Counted from the stretch's first letter, positions 43,534 through 59,361 are shown. The stretch is DNA of 64,000 nucleotides from Mesoplasma entomophilum (GCF_002804125.1 NZ_CP024966.1:434001-498000), one strand, 5' to 3'. The notes: a model not told the origin generated them from the letters alone. Translations and numbers: made by a program.

Positions 43534-46500
43534 CTAAGCTAAACTTGTTATTTGAGTTAAAGGATTTCTTTTAACTTGTTTATTTGATGCATATCATCCA
43601 AACAATAATACTACTGAAATAACTCCTAAAGTGATCAATATAGTTCTTAAATCAACACTCATAAAAATATAAACGCTAAACTTACCAGCTATTCAATTTA
43701 ATAAAATTTTTCAAAATATGACAGATCCAACATATGCAATAATAAATGAAACTAATGCACCAATTGCATAACTCCCCATTACTACTCAGTTAATTTCTTT
43801 ATCTTTATATCCTAATGCTTGTAAAGTTAAGATTATTATTTTTGCTTCTTCCACTATAATTCCAATAATAACAACAAGAATAATAGCCAATAAAATTGTT
43901 GTTAGTAATACGAACACTAACATGATTTGATTAACAATTTCAGTTGCTTTGTTTATAACTAATGTATTAATAACAAAAGAACTAGTTACACTCATTTTGC
44001 TTATTCCCAAAATATAGGGATTAATAATTGATTTACTATCTGGTTTTTCATTTTGATACATTGTTTGTGTTGTTTTAAAAATAGGTTTTAAGATATCTGC
44101 CATAATGGCTTTATTTGCTTTAACTTGAATTGTAAAGTTTTGTTCAATAACTTTTAGTGACATTAACATTTTAGTCATGTCTTTGTTTTTTAAATCAATG
44201 TCCAACATTTTATTTTTTGAATATAAGTTTGAATACATTGGAATTTGTTTTAAGTTTTCTGAATAATACATATTTTTAAAATGTTCATTGCTTAGTCAAA
44301 TAGTATTCACAAGCATTTTAATACTTTCATTTTTGTTTATTCCGACTATTCTAATACGTACTTTTTGTTTTACAGTTGTTTTTGTTTCTAACTCAATAAT
44401 GTCATTAACTTTATAATTATATGTTTTAGCCATACTATAAGGAATAATTCCATTAATTATGTCTGTTCCCGCATTTTCTTTTTCAGAATTTTTAAATCTA
44501 TTCATTTGCTCTGCGCTAATATCAGCAAAATTGAATGCTTGTTCAAAATTTCCATAGTCATTGCTTTGCGTATTTACTAATCTAGCACTAACATCAAGAT
44601 CATCATAAGTTCCTTCTTGAGATAGCATAACAGTGTTGAATAAAACTTCATTTTCTTTATCAAACATAATTTCATTTATATTCATCATGTAATCATAGTT
44701 GTCATAGTTAGCATAATCAGTTAATTGAACTGTTTTAAATACATTTGATGAAGTTGTAGACATATTTGCGAAATTAGACTGAACTAAAATATTAACTAAA
44801 CCTTTAAATTCATCATCAAATATATCAATAAATTGAGTTAGTAATCAATTTTCAGAAACTTTAATTTGTTGATCGCTTAGTATATTTACTTTATTAACCA
44901 AGTTGCTTTCTTGCAATTTTTTATAAGCTTTATTAAAGTTTTCACTAGTTACTTTAGTTGCAAAATCTTTAATCCCTATTTTTTCTCCATTGGTTTTCCC
45001 CATTAGTTCTGGTAATACAGAATAAGTTAAGTCAATTTGAGCAGTTTTTAATGAATAAATATATGCCAAGTCTTTACTAAAAATATTTTTTGCTTGCTCT
45101 GAATTCATATTTCCAATTGTCAATGAATTTTCATTTTTAAGATTACTATTAATATTAATTTTTTCTTTAGTTTCACCTGTTTGTTTAACTTCTTCTACAG
45201 CTTTTATATAATTAGCATCTTGTGAATTTAAATCGTAGTTTAAAATAGTTGATATAAAGTTTAATTTTTTACCTTCTTCATTTACATTAATCGGTTCAGT
45301 TTTAATTTTAGAAGTTTCTAGAATATAAAGCATTTCATCTTTTGGCAACATGAATTCTACTTTTTCAGAAATTGTTTTTAATGACATAAAATAATTATTT
45401 GTCATTTGAATAACAGCATCAACTTTAAATCTGATATCATTTTCTGCTTCAATACTTTTTAAATAATCATTTGTATTATCAAAAGCAGAATAATCGCTAT
45501 ATTTGTAATTAACATTTTCCTTAGAAGTTTTTTTATAAACATACTTACCATTTGCATCTTTAATATCAACTTGAGGATTTGAATTTCCTCACTGGAACAT
45601 ATGATCAATTTTTTCATTGTAAACAGCAAAAGTTTGATTTAACATTTTTGTCATAAGTGTTTGTGCACCAAATAATAATATGTATGTAAATGATGCTGCA
45701 GCAAATAATATTTGTACTGTGTAAAATTTTCCTTTTGAAGTTTTAACAAAAGCTCTTCTTAATCTTCAATTAAAAGTTGCTTGCCCTGTAAATATTTTTC
45801 TAAATATAAAAGGCTGCTTAATATTTGTTTTAACTTTTTTACCATTAGACATTAATGACAATACAGGTTCTTTGATATAGAAGATTGTTGTTATGTAACT
45901 TATTAATAAAAATAAACCTGGAATAATAATAAATAAACTAAATAAAAACATCGGACTAGTATATATTCTACTAAAACTTATTGTTATAGTATTATCAAAA
46001 GCTTGAGCTGCAAATAATTGAATTGGTATTGATATAAAAAATCCTATTATTAAACTTATTAAAAATATTAAACCAGTTTTTATTGAGAAAATTCAACTTA
46101 ATTCGCTTGTTTTGTATCCAAATGATTTAAATATACCAAGTTGTTTTCTTGTCTCATTCATTTCTTTTTTCAATTGGAAATTGATAAATACAAATGATAG
46201 TACTAAAATAATAATTCCTAAAACAAGGTTAATGATAATTCTTATCTTTAAATTGTCCAATGATGTTGCTAAACTTGTTTCTTTTCATGGTATTAAACTT
46301 GTTTCAAGATTTGATAGTATTTTTATTTCTTCACCATCTTTATTAAGTGTAAATAAGTTGTATGGTGTCTCAGGCGCTGACGCTGCGTTTTTGATTTTTA
46401 CTTCCAAACCATAGTTTGAACTACTAGTTAAAAAATTTCAAGAATAATTTCTGAACTCATTAATAAATGATTGATTAAAATACAAGAAACCATAATTTTC

Positions 46501-47766
46501 CATTGTTTGAGAAAATGAAGAGTAATTAGGACCAGGAACAAAATCATCAAAAGTTTGACCAATTCCAACAACTTTAACTTTTAAATTTTCACTATTGAAG
46601 AATCCTTCTTTTGGAGCAAAGTTAAATGAATCTAATATTTTTGAAAATGCTGTATTTGATATTTGTTGAGAAGGTATTTCAATTTCATCACCAACATTAA
46701 TCTTATTTTTTGTTGCATAAGCTGACGAAATTACTACTTCAGGCATCTGACCTAATCTTCATTTATCAGCTCTTTTTGAATTCTTAGCTTTTTTATCAAA
46801 AATAATATTATTAAATTCTTCTCCAGAATCATTCTTTATTTCAAATGTTTTTTTAGATTCAGTAGGTAGTGAATTTGAATTTGAAAATGCAAAGTTTTTA
46901 TTTATATTTAGTTTATACAATTCCTTATTTGAATTTGAATTTAGTATTTGATCAAATAAAAATATTCGATCATCATGTTGATATTTACTTGAAGCTAAAA
47001 TTTCAGAATATTTATCATCAAAAATTGTATAAGCTGAAATTTTAATTGTTTGAGGTTTTCATGCTTCGAATGATTTTTCAATATTTTCCATTAAAGCAGT
47101 TATCATTTTTTTTAAATCTTCAATTGTTTTAATTTCATTAATCGGTAGTAAATTTAATTCAATACTGATACCATTCATAGAAGCAAAAGAATAAACTCTA
47201 TAAAATGCTGAAAAAAGAATTGATGATAATTCAGGAATAAGTTTTGTTTTATCATCATCTTGTAAAAAATTATTTAATTCATAGTAAGCTTCTTTCAAAC
47301 TTTTTTGAATATGCAAATTCAAAATTTGTTTTGGATTAATATTTGAATCTTTAACATCTAATTCAATAGCAGACAAATTAGCACCGCTTCGATAATTTTT
47401 TAAAGCATTATTTACTAATAAAGTTAAAAGTTCATTTTTTTCATCAGCAGATGAAGTTGATGAAACTCCTAGTTCTTGTTTGATTTTTTCATCCAAAAGA
47501 CTTATAAAGTTTTCATCTAGATATTTTTTACTATAATTAACAACAAAATCTTCACTATATGAAATTTCATTTTTTCTTGAAGAATAATTGGTATTATATG
47601 CAATATTTTGCTTTTGAGCTGATTGCATTTTTGAATAGATTTGTAGAGGTGTAGCAAGCATTCCAATAACTGATGCAGCTAAAGTGACAATAAAAATTAT
47701 CATGAATAAAGTTGATAATCAGTTTTTAAAAAAAGTCTTTAAATAACTTTTCATTATTTTATTCAT
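43534..47766 (-). CDS. Very large FtsX-type ABC transporter permease
   Basis: 1410 residues, one reading frame once TGA is Trp. An N-terminal helix (about 18-40) is followed by a large outer domain (about 45-500), then an FtsX-like unit of about three helices (near 510-535, 575-600, 610-635), a fourth region near 680-700, a second outer domain of about 550 residues, and a final helix group (about 1265-1400). Two-unit permeases of this type work with an ATPase of the LolD/MacB type. No ATPase gene is in the window. The substrate is unknown; export of lipoproteins, peptides or signals is usual for the family. GGTGATG precedes the ATG. Confidence 0.8.
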
Positions 47767-47822
47767 TTACATCACCAAAAACCTTTCATATTTATATATA
47801 TTCTAACATTTTATGCATAAAA

Positions 47823-47844
47823 AAAGAATCCTTGCGGATTCTTT
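47823..47844 (-). terminator. Terminator of the rRNA operon
   Basis: Stem AAAGAATCC / GGATTCTTT with a four-base loop, then a T run on the minus strand, just after 5S rRNA. Confidence 0.85.
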
Positions 47845-47848
47845 CATA

Positions 47849-47956
47849 AACTGGCAGCGTTCTATTTTCTCACAATGCAATATCGTCGACGCTGTAGAGC
47901 TTAACTTCTGTGTTCGGTATGGGAACAGGTGTGACCTCTACGCTATGACCACCAGA
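47849..47956 (-). rRNA. 5S ribosomal RNA
   Basis: About 108 bases. Read on the minus strand it begins TCTGGTGGTCATAGCGTAGA and contains CCGAACACAGAAGTTAAGCT, the conserved 5S core, with the ends pairing (TCTGG... / ...CCAG). Ends accurate to a few bases. Confidence 0.93.
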
Positions 47957-47964
47957 TCTTTTTT

Positions 47965-47998
47965 TAAATTGTTCTCTGAAAACTGGATATTAGATGAT
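47965..47998 (-). other. 23S rRNA processing stem, 3' arm
   Basis: The minus-strand sequence around this site contains the complement of TTCTCTGAAAACTGGATATT and pairs with the sequence at about 51028-51057, which flanks the 5' side of 23S. This forms a long double-stranded stem for RNase III, with the 23S rRNA in the loop. Confidence 0.6.
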
Positions 47999-48020
47999 TA
48001 CATACTCAATTGCTTCTTTT

Positions 48021-50936
<2,916 letters not shown>

Positions 50937-51027
50937 AAAATCTTAAAGCAATTGATAATTGATTCAGTAAAAATTTATTTTTATTTGTTAAAAATTGTTG
51001 ATTTATTTTAATCTTTTACAATGCTTT

Positions 51028-51057
51028 TCATCTAATATTCAGTTTTCAAAGAACAAT
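51028..51057 (-). other. 23S rRNA processing stem, 5' arm
   Basis: TCTAATATTCAGTTTTCAAA with flanking bases on the plus strand is complementary to the site at about 47965-47998. No tRNA gene occurs in this 200-base 16S-23S spacer. Confidence 0.6.
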
Positions 51058-51086
51058 TCTCTTTCAGAGATTATATTTAAATAATC

Positions 51087-51110
51087 CCTGAAAACTAAAT
51101 AGAACATATA
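51087..51110 (-). other. 16S rRNA processing stem, 3' arm
   Basis: CCTGAAAACTAAATAGAACA pairs with TGTTCTATTTAGTTTTCAAA-like sequence at about 52750-52772, closing the 16S precursor loop. Confidence 0.6.
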
Positions 51111-51140
51111 ATAGTCAATCTGTTTTGTTTTTATCTCCAT

Positions 51141-52667
<1,527 letters not shown>

Positions 52668-52749
52668 AATTATTGTTTTGATTCTGACTATTATATTTTT
52701 TTGTATATTATTCTGTACTCAATTTGAAATTGTTACAGGATTGTACAAT

Positions 52750-52772
52750 TGTTGTTCTATTTAGTTTTCAAA
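52750..52772 (-). other. 16S rRNA processing stem, 5' arm
   Basis: The complement of the 51087-51110 site (TTGTTCTATTTAGTTTTCAA) lies about 85 bases before the 16S 5' end, as expected for RNase III processing. Confidence 0.6.
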
Positions 52773-52799
52773 GATCATTTCCCAATCAGGGACTTTTTA

Positions 52800-52829
52800 A
52801 TAATAGCATAAGTTTTTATCAAGTTGCAA
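52800..52829 (-). promoter_or_regulatory. rRNA operon promoter
   Basis: Minus strand TTGCAA (52824-52829) and TATTAT (52800-52805) with 18-base spacing, about 133 bases before 16S. The 240-base gap upstream of 16S (52668-52909) holds this promoter, the processing arm and an AT-rich upstream stretch. Confidence 0.65.
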
Positions 52830-52909
52830 TAAATTTTAAAAAATTTTTCCAAAAAATAAAAAAAATGTTGAGACTACTTAGTTTTGCCTCAAAATTTCTT
52901 TAATTTTTA

Positions 52910-53356
52910 TTAAATTAGAAAACTATTTTTTATTTCGAAAAAATGTTTCGTTTCTCATGTTTTTGTTTTCTCCGCTGTTGAATTTAAATCATTAATTCAA
53001 TTAGGATAAACTCTAAAAGCCATTTTACCTCTTTTATTTTCAAAAGATAAAATCCCATTATTCAGTAATGTATTTTTATCAAAAACAAAATATCCTTCAT
53101 TAGTTCCATCTAACACATAAAGAATAAGTTTATCAATTTGATCATTATAATTTATAGGAATGTTTTTATTCTCTATTTTATACACTGCTACAAAATATCC
53201 TGCTTTTTTAGGAGTCTTCTTAACTTTTCTGAAATAGCATGTTTCTCCATGAAGAATAAATTTTGCGGCTTCATATTCTTTATTTATTATTTCAATTTTA
53301 ATATCTGTGATTTTATTTTCAAAAATTTCATTCATTCTTTTAATTGATTCATACAT
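52910..53356 (-). CDS. MepB-family protein
   Basis: 148 residues, with two TGA Trp codons near the end. The pattern AAKFILHGETCYFRKVKKTP, then KAGYFVAVY, EGYFVFDKNTLLNNGIL and the ending RGKMAFRVYPNW match the MepB family, whose members occur next to multidrug efflux genes in Staphylococcus but whose role is unknown. It lies two bases after the rarA stop, with AGGAG in the rarA end, so the two are coupled. Soluble, no membrane segment. Confidence 0.72.
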
Positions 53357-53358
53357 AA

Positions 53359-54591
53359 TTATTTTTTCATCTCCTCATATAAGGATCAAAGTTTTCTTTC
53401 ATACGCAGAATTAGATTTTGGTTTAAAGTATTTAATATTTTTAATTTCATCAGGAAGGTACTGTTGAGCTACTCATCCTTTTTCTTCAACGTGTGGATAT
53501 AAATAATTTACTCCCCTATTTAATTTAATTGCTGATTTATAATGATTATCTTTTAAATGAGATGGTACATCATATGCCATTCCGTTCTTAACATCTTCAA
53601 AAGCTTTGCTGCTTGCCATTAAAGCGGAATTAGATTTTTGACTTAAGGCCATTTCAATAATAACTAAGCCTAATGGAATAATTCCTTCGGGCATACCAAT
53701 TTGTCTAAAAGCATCACAAGCTTGCATAACTCTTGGTGGCAAAGTTGGATTTGCTAATCCAATATCTTCATATGCCATAATTATCATTCTTCGCATTAAA
53801 GTTTCATAATCTCCAATTGATAATAATCTACTAAAATAATGTAAACTAGCATCCACATCACTACCTCTAACTGATTTTTGCAATGCAGATTTTAAATCAT
53901 GAAAATCATCACCAGCTGCTCCACTTGGATTTTTACCTTGAGAAATTATTGTTGAAATTAAATCCATTGTTATTTCTTCGCCTTTATATAATGAATCAAA
54001 TAATTCAATGTTATTTAATAAACTTCTAATATCTCCACTATTAAGCTCACATAAATATTTAAGCGACTCTGGTTTAATATTAATATCGATTTTTTTATCA
54101 CTTATTAATTTATTAACAAAATTGAAAGAATCTTCATGGTTAATTCTTTTTAGTTCTAGTATTGTTGCTCTACTTCTAATTGCTGGATTTATAGTAAAAA
54201 ATGGATTTTCTGTGGTTGTAGCAAATAAATAAACATTTCCGCTTTCCATAAAATTTAATAAAATATCTTGCTTATCACGATTTAATCTATGAATTTCATC
54301 AATGATTAAAATAAATCTTTCTTTATTAATAGCTTTATCAATAATCTTTGTTAAATTTTCTTTTTTATCATAACTAGCATTAAAAAGATCATATTCAATC
54401 TTTAAATCATTGGCTAGAGCAATGGCAAAAGAAGTTTTTCCGACACCACTTGGGCCATAAAAAATTAAAGACCTGCAAAAATTATTACTAATCATTCTTT
54501 TGATTAAACCATCTTCTTTTAATAAGTTTTCTTGTCCTATTATTTCTGATGTCGATGTTGGTCTTAATAAATATGCTAATGGTGTATTCAT
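53359..54591 (-). CDS. rarA: Replication-associated recombination protein RarA (MgsA)
   Basis: 410 residues, normal size. AAA+ ATPase with Walker A FYGPSGVGKTS, Walker B LIIDEIHRLN, sensor 1 FATTTENPFF and arginine-finger IRSRATILEL; the C-terminal part ALQKSVRGSDVDASLHYFSR with AYEDIGLANP is RarA-specific. It acts at stalled replication forks. It ends in MKK* and is followed by the MepB-like gene; a terminator separates it from lon. Confidence 0.94.
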
Positions 54592-54608
54592 AATTCCTCC
54601 TAATAAAA

Positions 54609-54632
54609 AATAACTAGTGTTTACTAGTTATT
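54609..54632 (-). terminator. Terminator after lon
   Basis: Stem AATAACTAGT / ACTAGTTATT with a four-base loop and T run on the minus strand, ten bases after the lon stop. Confidence 0.8.
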
Positions 54633-54641
54633 ATTCTACTC

Positions 54642-57005
54642 TTATTTTGTTTCAAAAACTATCCCGAATACTTCTTCATATTTTTCAGCTGGAATAATTT
54701 TTAATTTTGCTTTTACTTCATCTGGGATTTCGTCTAAGTCTCTTTCATTTTTCTTTGGAATGATGATTGTTTTTAATCCGCTTCTTGAAGCTGAAATAGA
54801 TTTTTCTCTTAAACCACCAATTGGCAATACATTACCTCTTAGTGTAATTTCACCAGTCATACCAATTTCTTTTGAAACTGGTTTATCTGAAAGTGCTGAA
54901 ATTAAAGCTGTTGTGATTGTAATACCTGCACTTGGACCATCTTTTGGAACTGCTCCTTCAGGAACGTGGATGTGAATATCATTTTCTTCAAATATTTTTT
55001 TATCTACACCAAATTTTTCATAATTTGACTTTACATAAGTCAACGCTATAGTTGCTGATTCTTTCATTACTTCACCAAGTTTACCAGTTAAAATTAGATT
55101 TCCTTTACCTGGGTATAAACTTACTTCAATTGGCAAGATATCTCCACCAAATTGTGTATACGCTAAACCAGTAACAACTCCAATTTGTGATTCTTCTTGT
55201 TTTTCAGTATGATCAAATATTCTTTTACCTAATAAATCATTAACTTGTTTTTCATCAATTACAATTTTATCCATTTCACCATTTAGATTTTTAACAATAT
55301 ATTTTCTAATAATAGAATTAATATGTCTTTCTAGTTGACGAACACCAGCTTCTCTAGTGTAGTATTTAATTATTTCATTAATTGAACCTTCAGTAAATGA
55401 GATTTCTTCTGATGTCAATTCATGTTGTTCAATTGCTTTTGGAACTAAATAGTCTTGTGCAATTTTAACTTTTTCAATTTCTGTATAACTTGATAAGTTT
55501 ATGATTTCCATACGGTCATATAATGCTTCTGGAATATCTTCAGGGTAGTTAGCAGTTGCAATAAACATAACTTGACTCAAGTCATAAGGTTCTTCAATAT
55601 AGTGATCTGAGAATTCTTTGTTTTGTTCTGGGTCTAAAACCTCTAACATTGCACTTGCAGGATCACCTCTGTGATCAGATGCCATTTTATCAATTTCATC
55701 AAGCAAGAATAATGGGTTTTTTACTTTTGCTCTTTTCATTGTTTGAATAATTCTTCCAGGCATTGAACCTACATAAGTTTTTCTGTGTCCACGAATTTCT
55801 GATTCATCTTTTACACCACCTAAACTTACTTTAACAAAGTTTTTTCCAACTGCTTCAGCAATTGATTTTGCTAAACTAGTTTTCCCAACTCCTGGAGGAC
55901 CAACTAATGTTATAATTGGTGCTTTTAAAGATTTAGTTTTAGTTTTAACAGCTAAATATTCAATAATTCTTTCTTTAACTTTTTTCATTCCATAATGATG
56001 TTTGTCTAAGATTTCTTTTGCATATTTTAAATCAGTCAAATCTTCAGTTTCTTCTCATCATGGAATACTCATCATTCAATCAATATAGTTTTTCTCTGTG
56101 TTTCACTCAGGTGTTCCTGATTGAAGAGCTTCTACTCTTTTAATTGAAGCTAAAATTTTTCTTTTAACTTCTTCTGGGAATGGTTCTTTAGATAAACGAT
56201 CTTTGTATTTGTCTAAAGAGCTATCATCAGAACCATCTTCATCTTCTAATTCGTCTTTGATGATTCTCATTTTTTCTCTTAAATAATATTCTTTTTGTTG
56301 CTTATCCATTTTTTCTTTTAATTTATGGTTTAATTCTTGTTCAATTTCATTTTTATGTCTAGCAGCATCAATTGATTCAGCATTTCTAGTTACAATTCCA
56401 TCCTCTGAAAAAATTACTCTTTCAATGATAGATCATCTTTCTTTTAAAGATGAAGATGTTATATATTCTGAATTAGTTAAAATTTTTGAAGGTGCAAGTT
56501 TAAACATAATTGAATCAAAAGCTAAACTTAAATCGTCAGATTCACCTGAAATTAATTGTTTAATTTGCTTTGTTACTAAACTTCCTTTAGTTTTAATAGC
56601 TTCAGAAATTTTTTCAATTAATTCTTCGTACTCTTGTTCAGTAAAATCATTAATTGATTCAATTAACTCAACTTCTGCATAAGGTACTTCATCTTCATTT
56701 TCAAAGAAATTAATTACTTTACATCTTTGGATTGGATTTGTGCTGATTGTTAATGAATTATCTTTTCATTCTTTGATCACTTCAAAATCAATTAAAATTC
56801 CAAACTTATGTAAATCTGAAAATTCTGGCTTTTCAACAGAAGCATCGATTTGCGGTATTGCAATCATTTGATTATTTGAATTTTTAATTGCATAATTAAC
56901 ACTTGCTAATGTGTTTTTTCTTCCAACTTCTAAATTTTCTTTTATTCCAGGAACAATAAATGAACCTCTAATTTGGAAAATAGGTAGTTTTATTTTTTTA
57001 CTCAT
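54642..57005 (-). CDS. lon: ATP-dependent protease Lon
   Basis: 787 residues, normal size. N-terminal substrate domain, then AAA+ core with Walker A VGPPGVGKTSLA and Walker B PLFLLDEIDKM, and the C-terminal protease domain with catalytic Ser in PKDGPSAGIT and Lys in GGLREKSIS. It degrades damaged proteins and, in Mesoplasma-type bacteria, trans-translation tagged proteins. GGAGG precedes the ATG. Control by HrcA is indicated by a CIRCE element upstream. Several TGA Trp codons, including pairs in IPWWEE. Confidence 0.97.
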
Positions 57006-57048
57006 TTTTATAACCTCCCACGTGGTTAAGTATATATTATCATATTGA

Positions 57049-57075
57049 TTAGCAATTACAATAGTAGAGTGCTAA
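57049..57075. promoter_or_regulatory. CIRCE element (HrcA operator) of lon
   Basis: Inverted repeat TTAGCAATT-N9-GAGTGCTAA. One arm matches the CIRCE consensus perfectly, the other at six of nine positions. It lies 44 bases before the lon ATG in the promoter region, so lon is likely repressed by HrcA and heat-induced. Confidence 0.82.
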
Positions 57076-57083
57076 AAATAAAA

Positions 57084-57100
57084 AAACCTTTATCAGGTTT
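57084..57100 (-). terminator. Terminator of tig
   Basis: Stem AAACCT / AGGTTT with a five-base loop, followed by seven T on the minus strand, about 15 bases after the tig stop. Confidence 0.65.
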
Positions 57101-57114
57101 GATTATTTTTATAA

Positions 57115-58395
57115 TTATCCGTTATTTGAGTATAAGAAGTCAACCAATAAATCATTGATTATTTCTGATTTCAACATTTCTGGATTTACCATAGTTTTGA
57201 TTTGATCAGCAGGAATTCCAAACTGTGCCGCTAAATTTTCGAATTTTGCATTAATAGCTTCTTCAGTAACTTCAAATTTTTCTTTACTTCTAATTTCAGT
57301 TGTTACTAAGTAAGTTTCTAATTTATTTTTAGCATCAGCTAATAGCTCAGCTTTAATTGCATCGTCATTTAAACCTGTTACTTTTTTGTATTTTTTGATA
57401 TCTAAACCTTGTTGTTTTAATTGAGCTTCAAATTCTTTTCTTAAATCAGCTGCTTGATTTTCAATAGCTGATTTTGGTAATTCAATTGTTGAGTTTTTAA
57501 TAACTTCAGCAATAATTTCATTTACAAATTGGTTTTTAACATTTTGTGATTTTTGTTTTGCAATGTCTTCTTTTACTTTTGCTTCAAATTGAGCAAAAGT
57601 TTCAACATTAGGTAAGTTTAAATCTTTTACAAGTTCATCATCTTTTTTAGGTAATTCTCTTGCTTTAATTTCAGTAATGTTTAATTCAAAAGTTGCTGGT
57701 TTATTTGCTAATTCAGGAGTGTATCCTTCAGGGAAAGTTACATTAATTTTAGCTTCTCCTAATCCTAAACCAATCATTGAATCTTCAAATCCTGGGATAA
57801 ATTGGTTTGAACCAATTACTAATTTGTGACCTTTAGCTTCTCCGCCTTTGAAAGCTTCACCATCGATGAACCCTTTAAAGTCAAAAGTAACGATGTCACC
57901 TTTTGCAATTTTAGCATCAGCTGCTTTTGGTTTTTCCATAACAAATTGTTCACAGTATTGATCAATAACTGCTTCAATTTCTTCATTTGTAACTTCAACA
58001 GTTTCTTTTTTAACTGATTTTATGTTTTTGTAATCACCCAATTTAATTTCAGGTTTTAAGTCAAATAAGAATTCAATAACTAATTCTTTTTCGCTTACTT
58101 TTGCTGGAATTGGTTCTGGTGAGTTCATTGGCTCAATTTTAACATCTTGAGCTCTTGCAAAATCAAATGCTGGAGAAACCATAATTCTGTATGCTTCATT
58201 GTAAACTTTTGAAGGAGTTACATATTTTTCAGCTTGAGCAGCTGGAATTTTTCCTTTTCTGAATCCTGGAACTTCTAAGTTAGCAAGAACTCTATTTTTT
58301 GCTTTTTTTAAAGTTTCAGTTCATTCTGTTCCATCAATAGTAACAATTCATTTACCTTGACCTTCTTCAATAATTTTTAATTCTGTGAATTTCAT
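57115..58395 (-). CDS. tig: Trigger factor chaperone/prolyl isomerase
   Basis: 426 residues, normal size. The ribosome-binding loop EVPGFRKGKIP lies near residue 42. The FKBP-type domain has GDIVTFDFKGFIDG and IPGFEDSMIG; the C-terminal helical cage is Lys/Glu/Ala-rich. It binds nascent chains at the ribosome exit tunnel. The first visible ATG gives MKFTELKIIEEGQ. One TGA Trp in each of the early residues. Confidence 0.96.
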
Positions 58396-58418
58396 TTTTT
58401 ATTCCTCGTTATTCTATT

Positions 58419-58718
58419 CTATCTTTTGTAAGCAATAGCAATATTTTTTGGCTTAATGCTTAAAGTTTTTATAATTATTTCCTCTACTATTTTATTAATT
58501 TGATTTTCTTCTAACATTTGAGCTTTGTTTTTTAAATCAATTTTAATTAAAACATAAAGTAAGTTATCATGATATAAGTCTGTTAATACTTCAATATTAT
58601 CTACATTGTTTAAATCTGAGTTTGAACGCATTAGAATTGTATTCTGAATTAACTTATTTAAAGCATTAACTTCAATTTCTAATGCTCCACGATTATTTCT
58701 CTCTATTGAAATATACAT
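58419..58718 (-). CDS. Small protein, possible Asp23/Gls24 (YqhY-like) family
   Basis: 99 residues with a KIVEEIIIKTLSIKP helix and the beta-rich ending IAIAYKR. It is shorter than normal Asp23 proteins (about 120-180). The position right after efp matches the efp-yqhY order of Firmicutes, which is the main argument. AGGTGT-type purines precede the ATG. If not this family, it is an unknown soluble protein. Confidence 0.5.
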   Translation of the reverse strand: MYISIERNNRGALEIEVNALNKLIQNTILMRSNSDLNNVDNIEVLTDLYHDNLLYVLIKIDLKNKAQMLEENQINKIVEEIIIKTLSIKPKNIAIAYKR

Positions 58719-58742
58719 ATTCTTACACCTCTATTTCTTTTA

Positions 58743-59300
58743 TTATTGAGCTCTACCGCTATATTTACCATCTACTGTAGAAATAATAACTCTTGTTCCT
58801 ACATTAACAAATAATGGAACCATAATATCTAATCCAGTTTCAACAACAGCTTTTTTTAATGCTCCACTTGTTGTATCACCTTTAACTGCTGCCTCAGCTT
58901 CAGTTACTTCTAATTCAACTTTATCTGGTAAAGAAATTCCTAAAACTTCTCCATCAAATTCAGTCATTTTAATCATTAATCCATCTGTTAAGAATTTACT
59001 TTCTCATTCTAATCTAGTCATTGGAATTTGAATTTGTTCATAAGTATCTGTATCCATTAAGTATGCATCAGTACCATCATTGTATAGGTATTGCATATCT
59101 TTTCTTTCAATCATCGCTTTTTCAACTTTTTCTCCACCAGTGAAAGTTATTTCAACTCTTGATCCAGTTCTCAAGTTTTTAGCTTTTACACTAACTTTTC
59201 CTTGTTGTCTTCCTGTTTTTGAGAAAGACTGTTCAATAACAACAAATAAATTACCTTCGTATATAAATGTTGTTCCAGGACGTAAATCATTTACTGACAT
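58743..59300 (-). CDS. efp: Elongation factor P
   Basis: 185 residues, normal size. Three beta-barrel domains; SVNDLRPGTTFIYEG at the start and LEVTEAEAAVKGDTTSG in the middle are typical, ending in RVIISTVDGKYSGRAQ. It relieves ribosome stalling at proline runs. The tip that holds the modified Lys in other bacteria (KPGKGxAF) is KTGRQQGKV, with Arg at the modified position. It has its own promoter with an extended -10 (59347-59355). Confidence 0.95.
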
Positions 59301-59346
59301 TTGTTTTCCTTCTTTCTTTTTTAAGATTTAATTTTAATCATAGTAA

Positions 59347-59355
59347 ATTATAGCA
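59347..59355 (-). promoter_or_regulatory. efp promoter (extended -10)
   Basis: Minus strand TGCTATAAT, with TTTCAA 17 bases further upstream. It lies inside the gap between the ECF-like gene and efp, about 47 bases before the ATG. Confidence 0.6.
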
Positions 59356-59361
59356 TTTAAC

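Noticed and set aside
50937-51140. Possible tRNA-Ile or tRNA-Ala in the 16S-23S spacer
   Set aside because: No cloverleaf-like sequence is present in the roughly 200-base spacer; it holds only processing stems.
52830-52909. Very AT-rich run upstream of the rRNA promoter as a possible origin or mobile-element edge
   Set aside because: It lacks repeats, DnaA boxes or flanking duplications and is better explained as an upstream promoter region.
54642-57005. Lon looking like three broken fragments
   Set aside because: Breaks occur only at TGA; read as Trp the frame is continuous and full length. The same holds for pheT, ileS, comEC, the permease and plsC.
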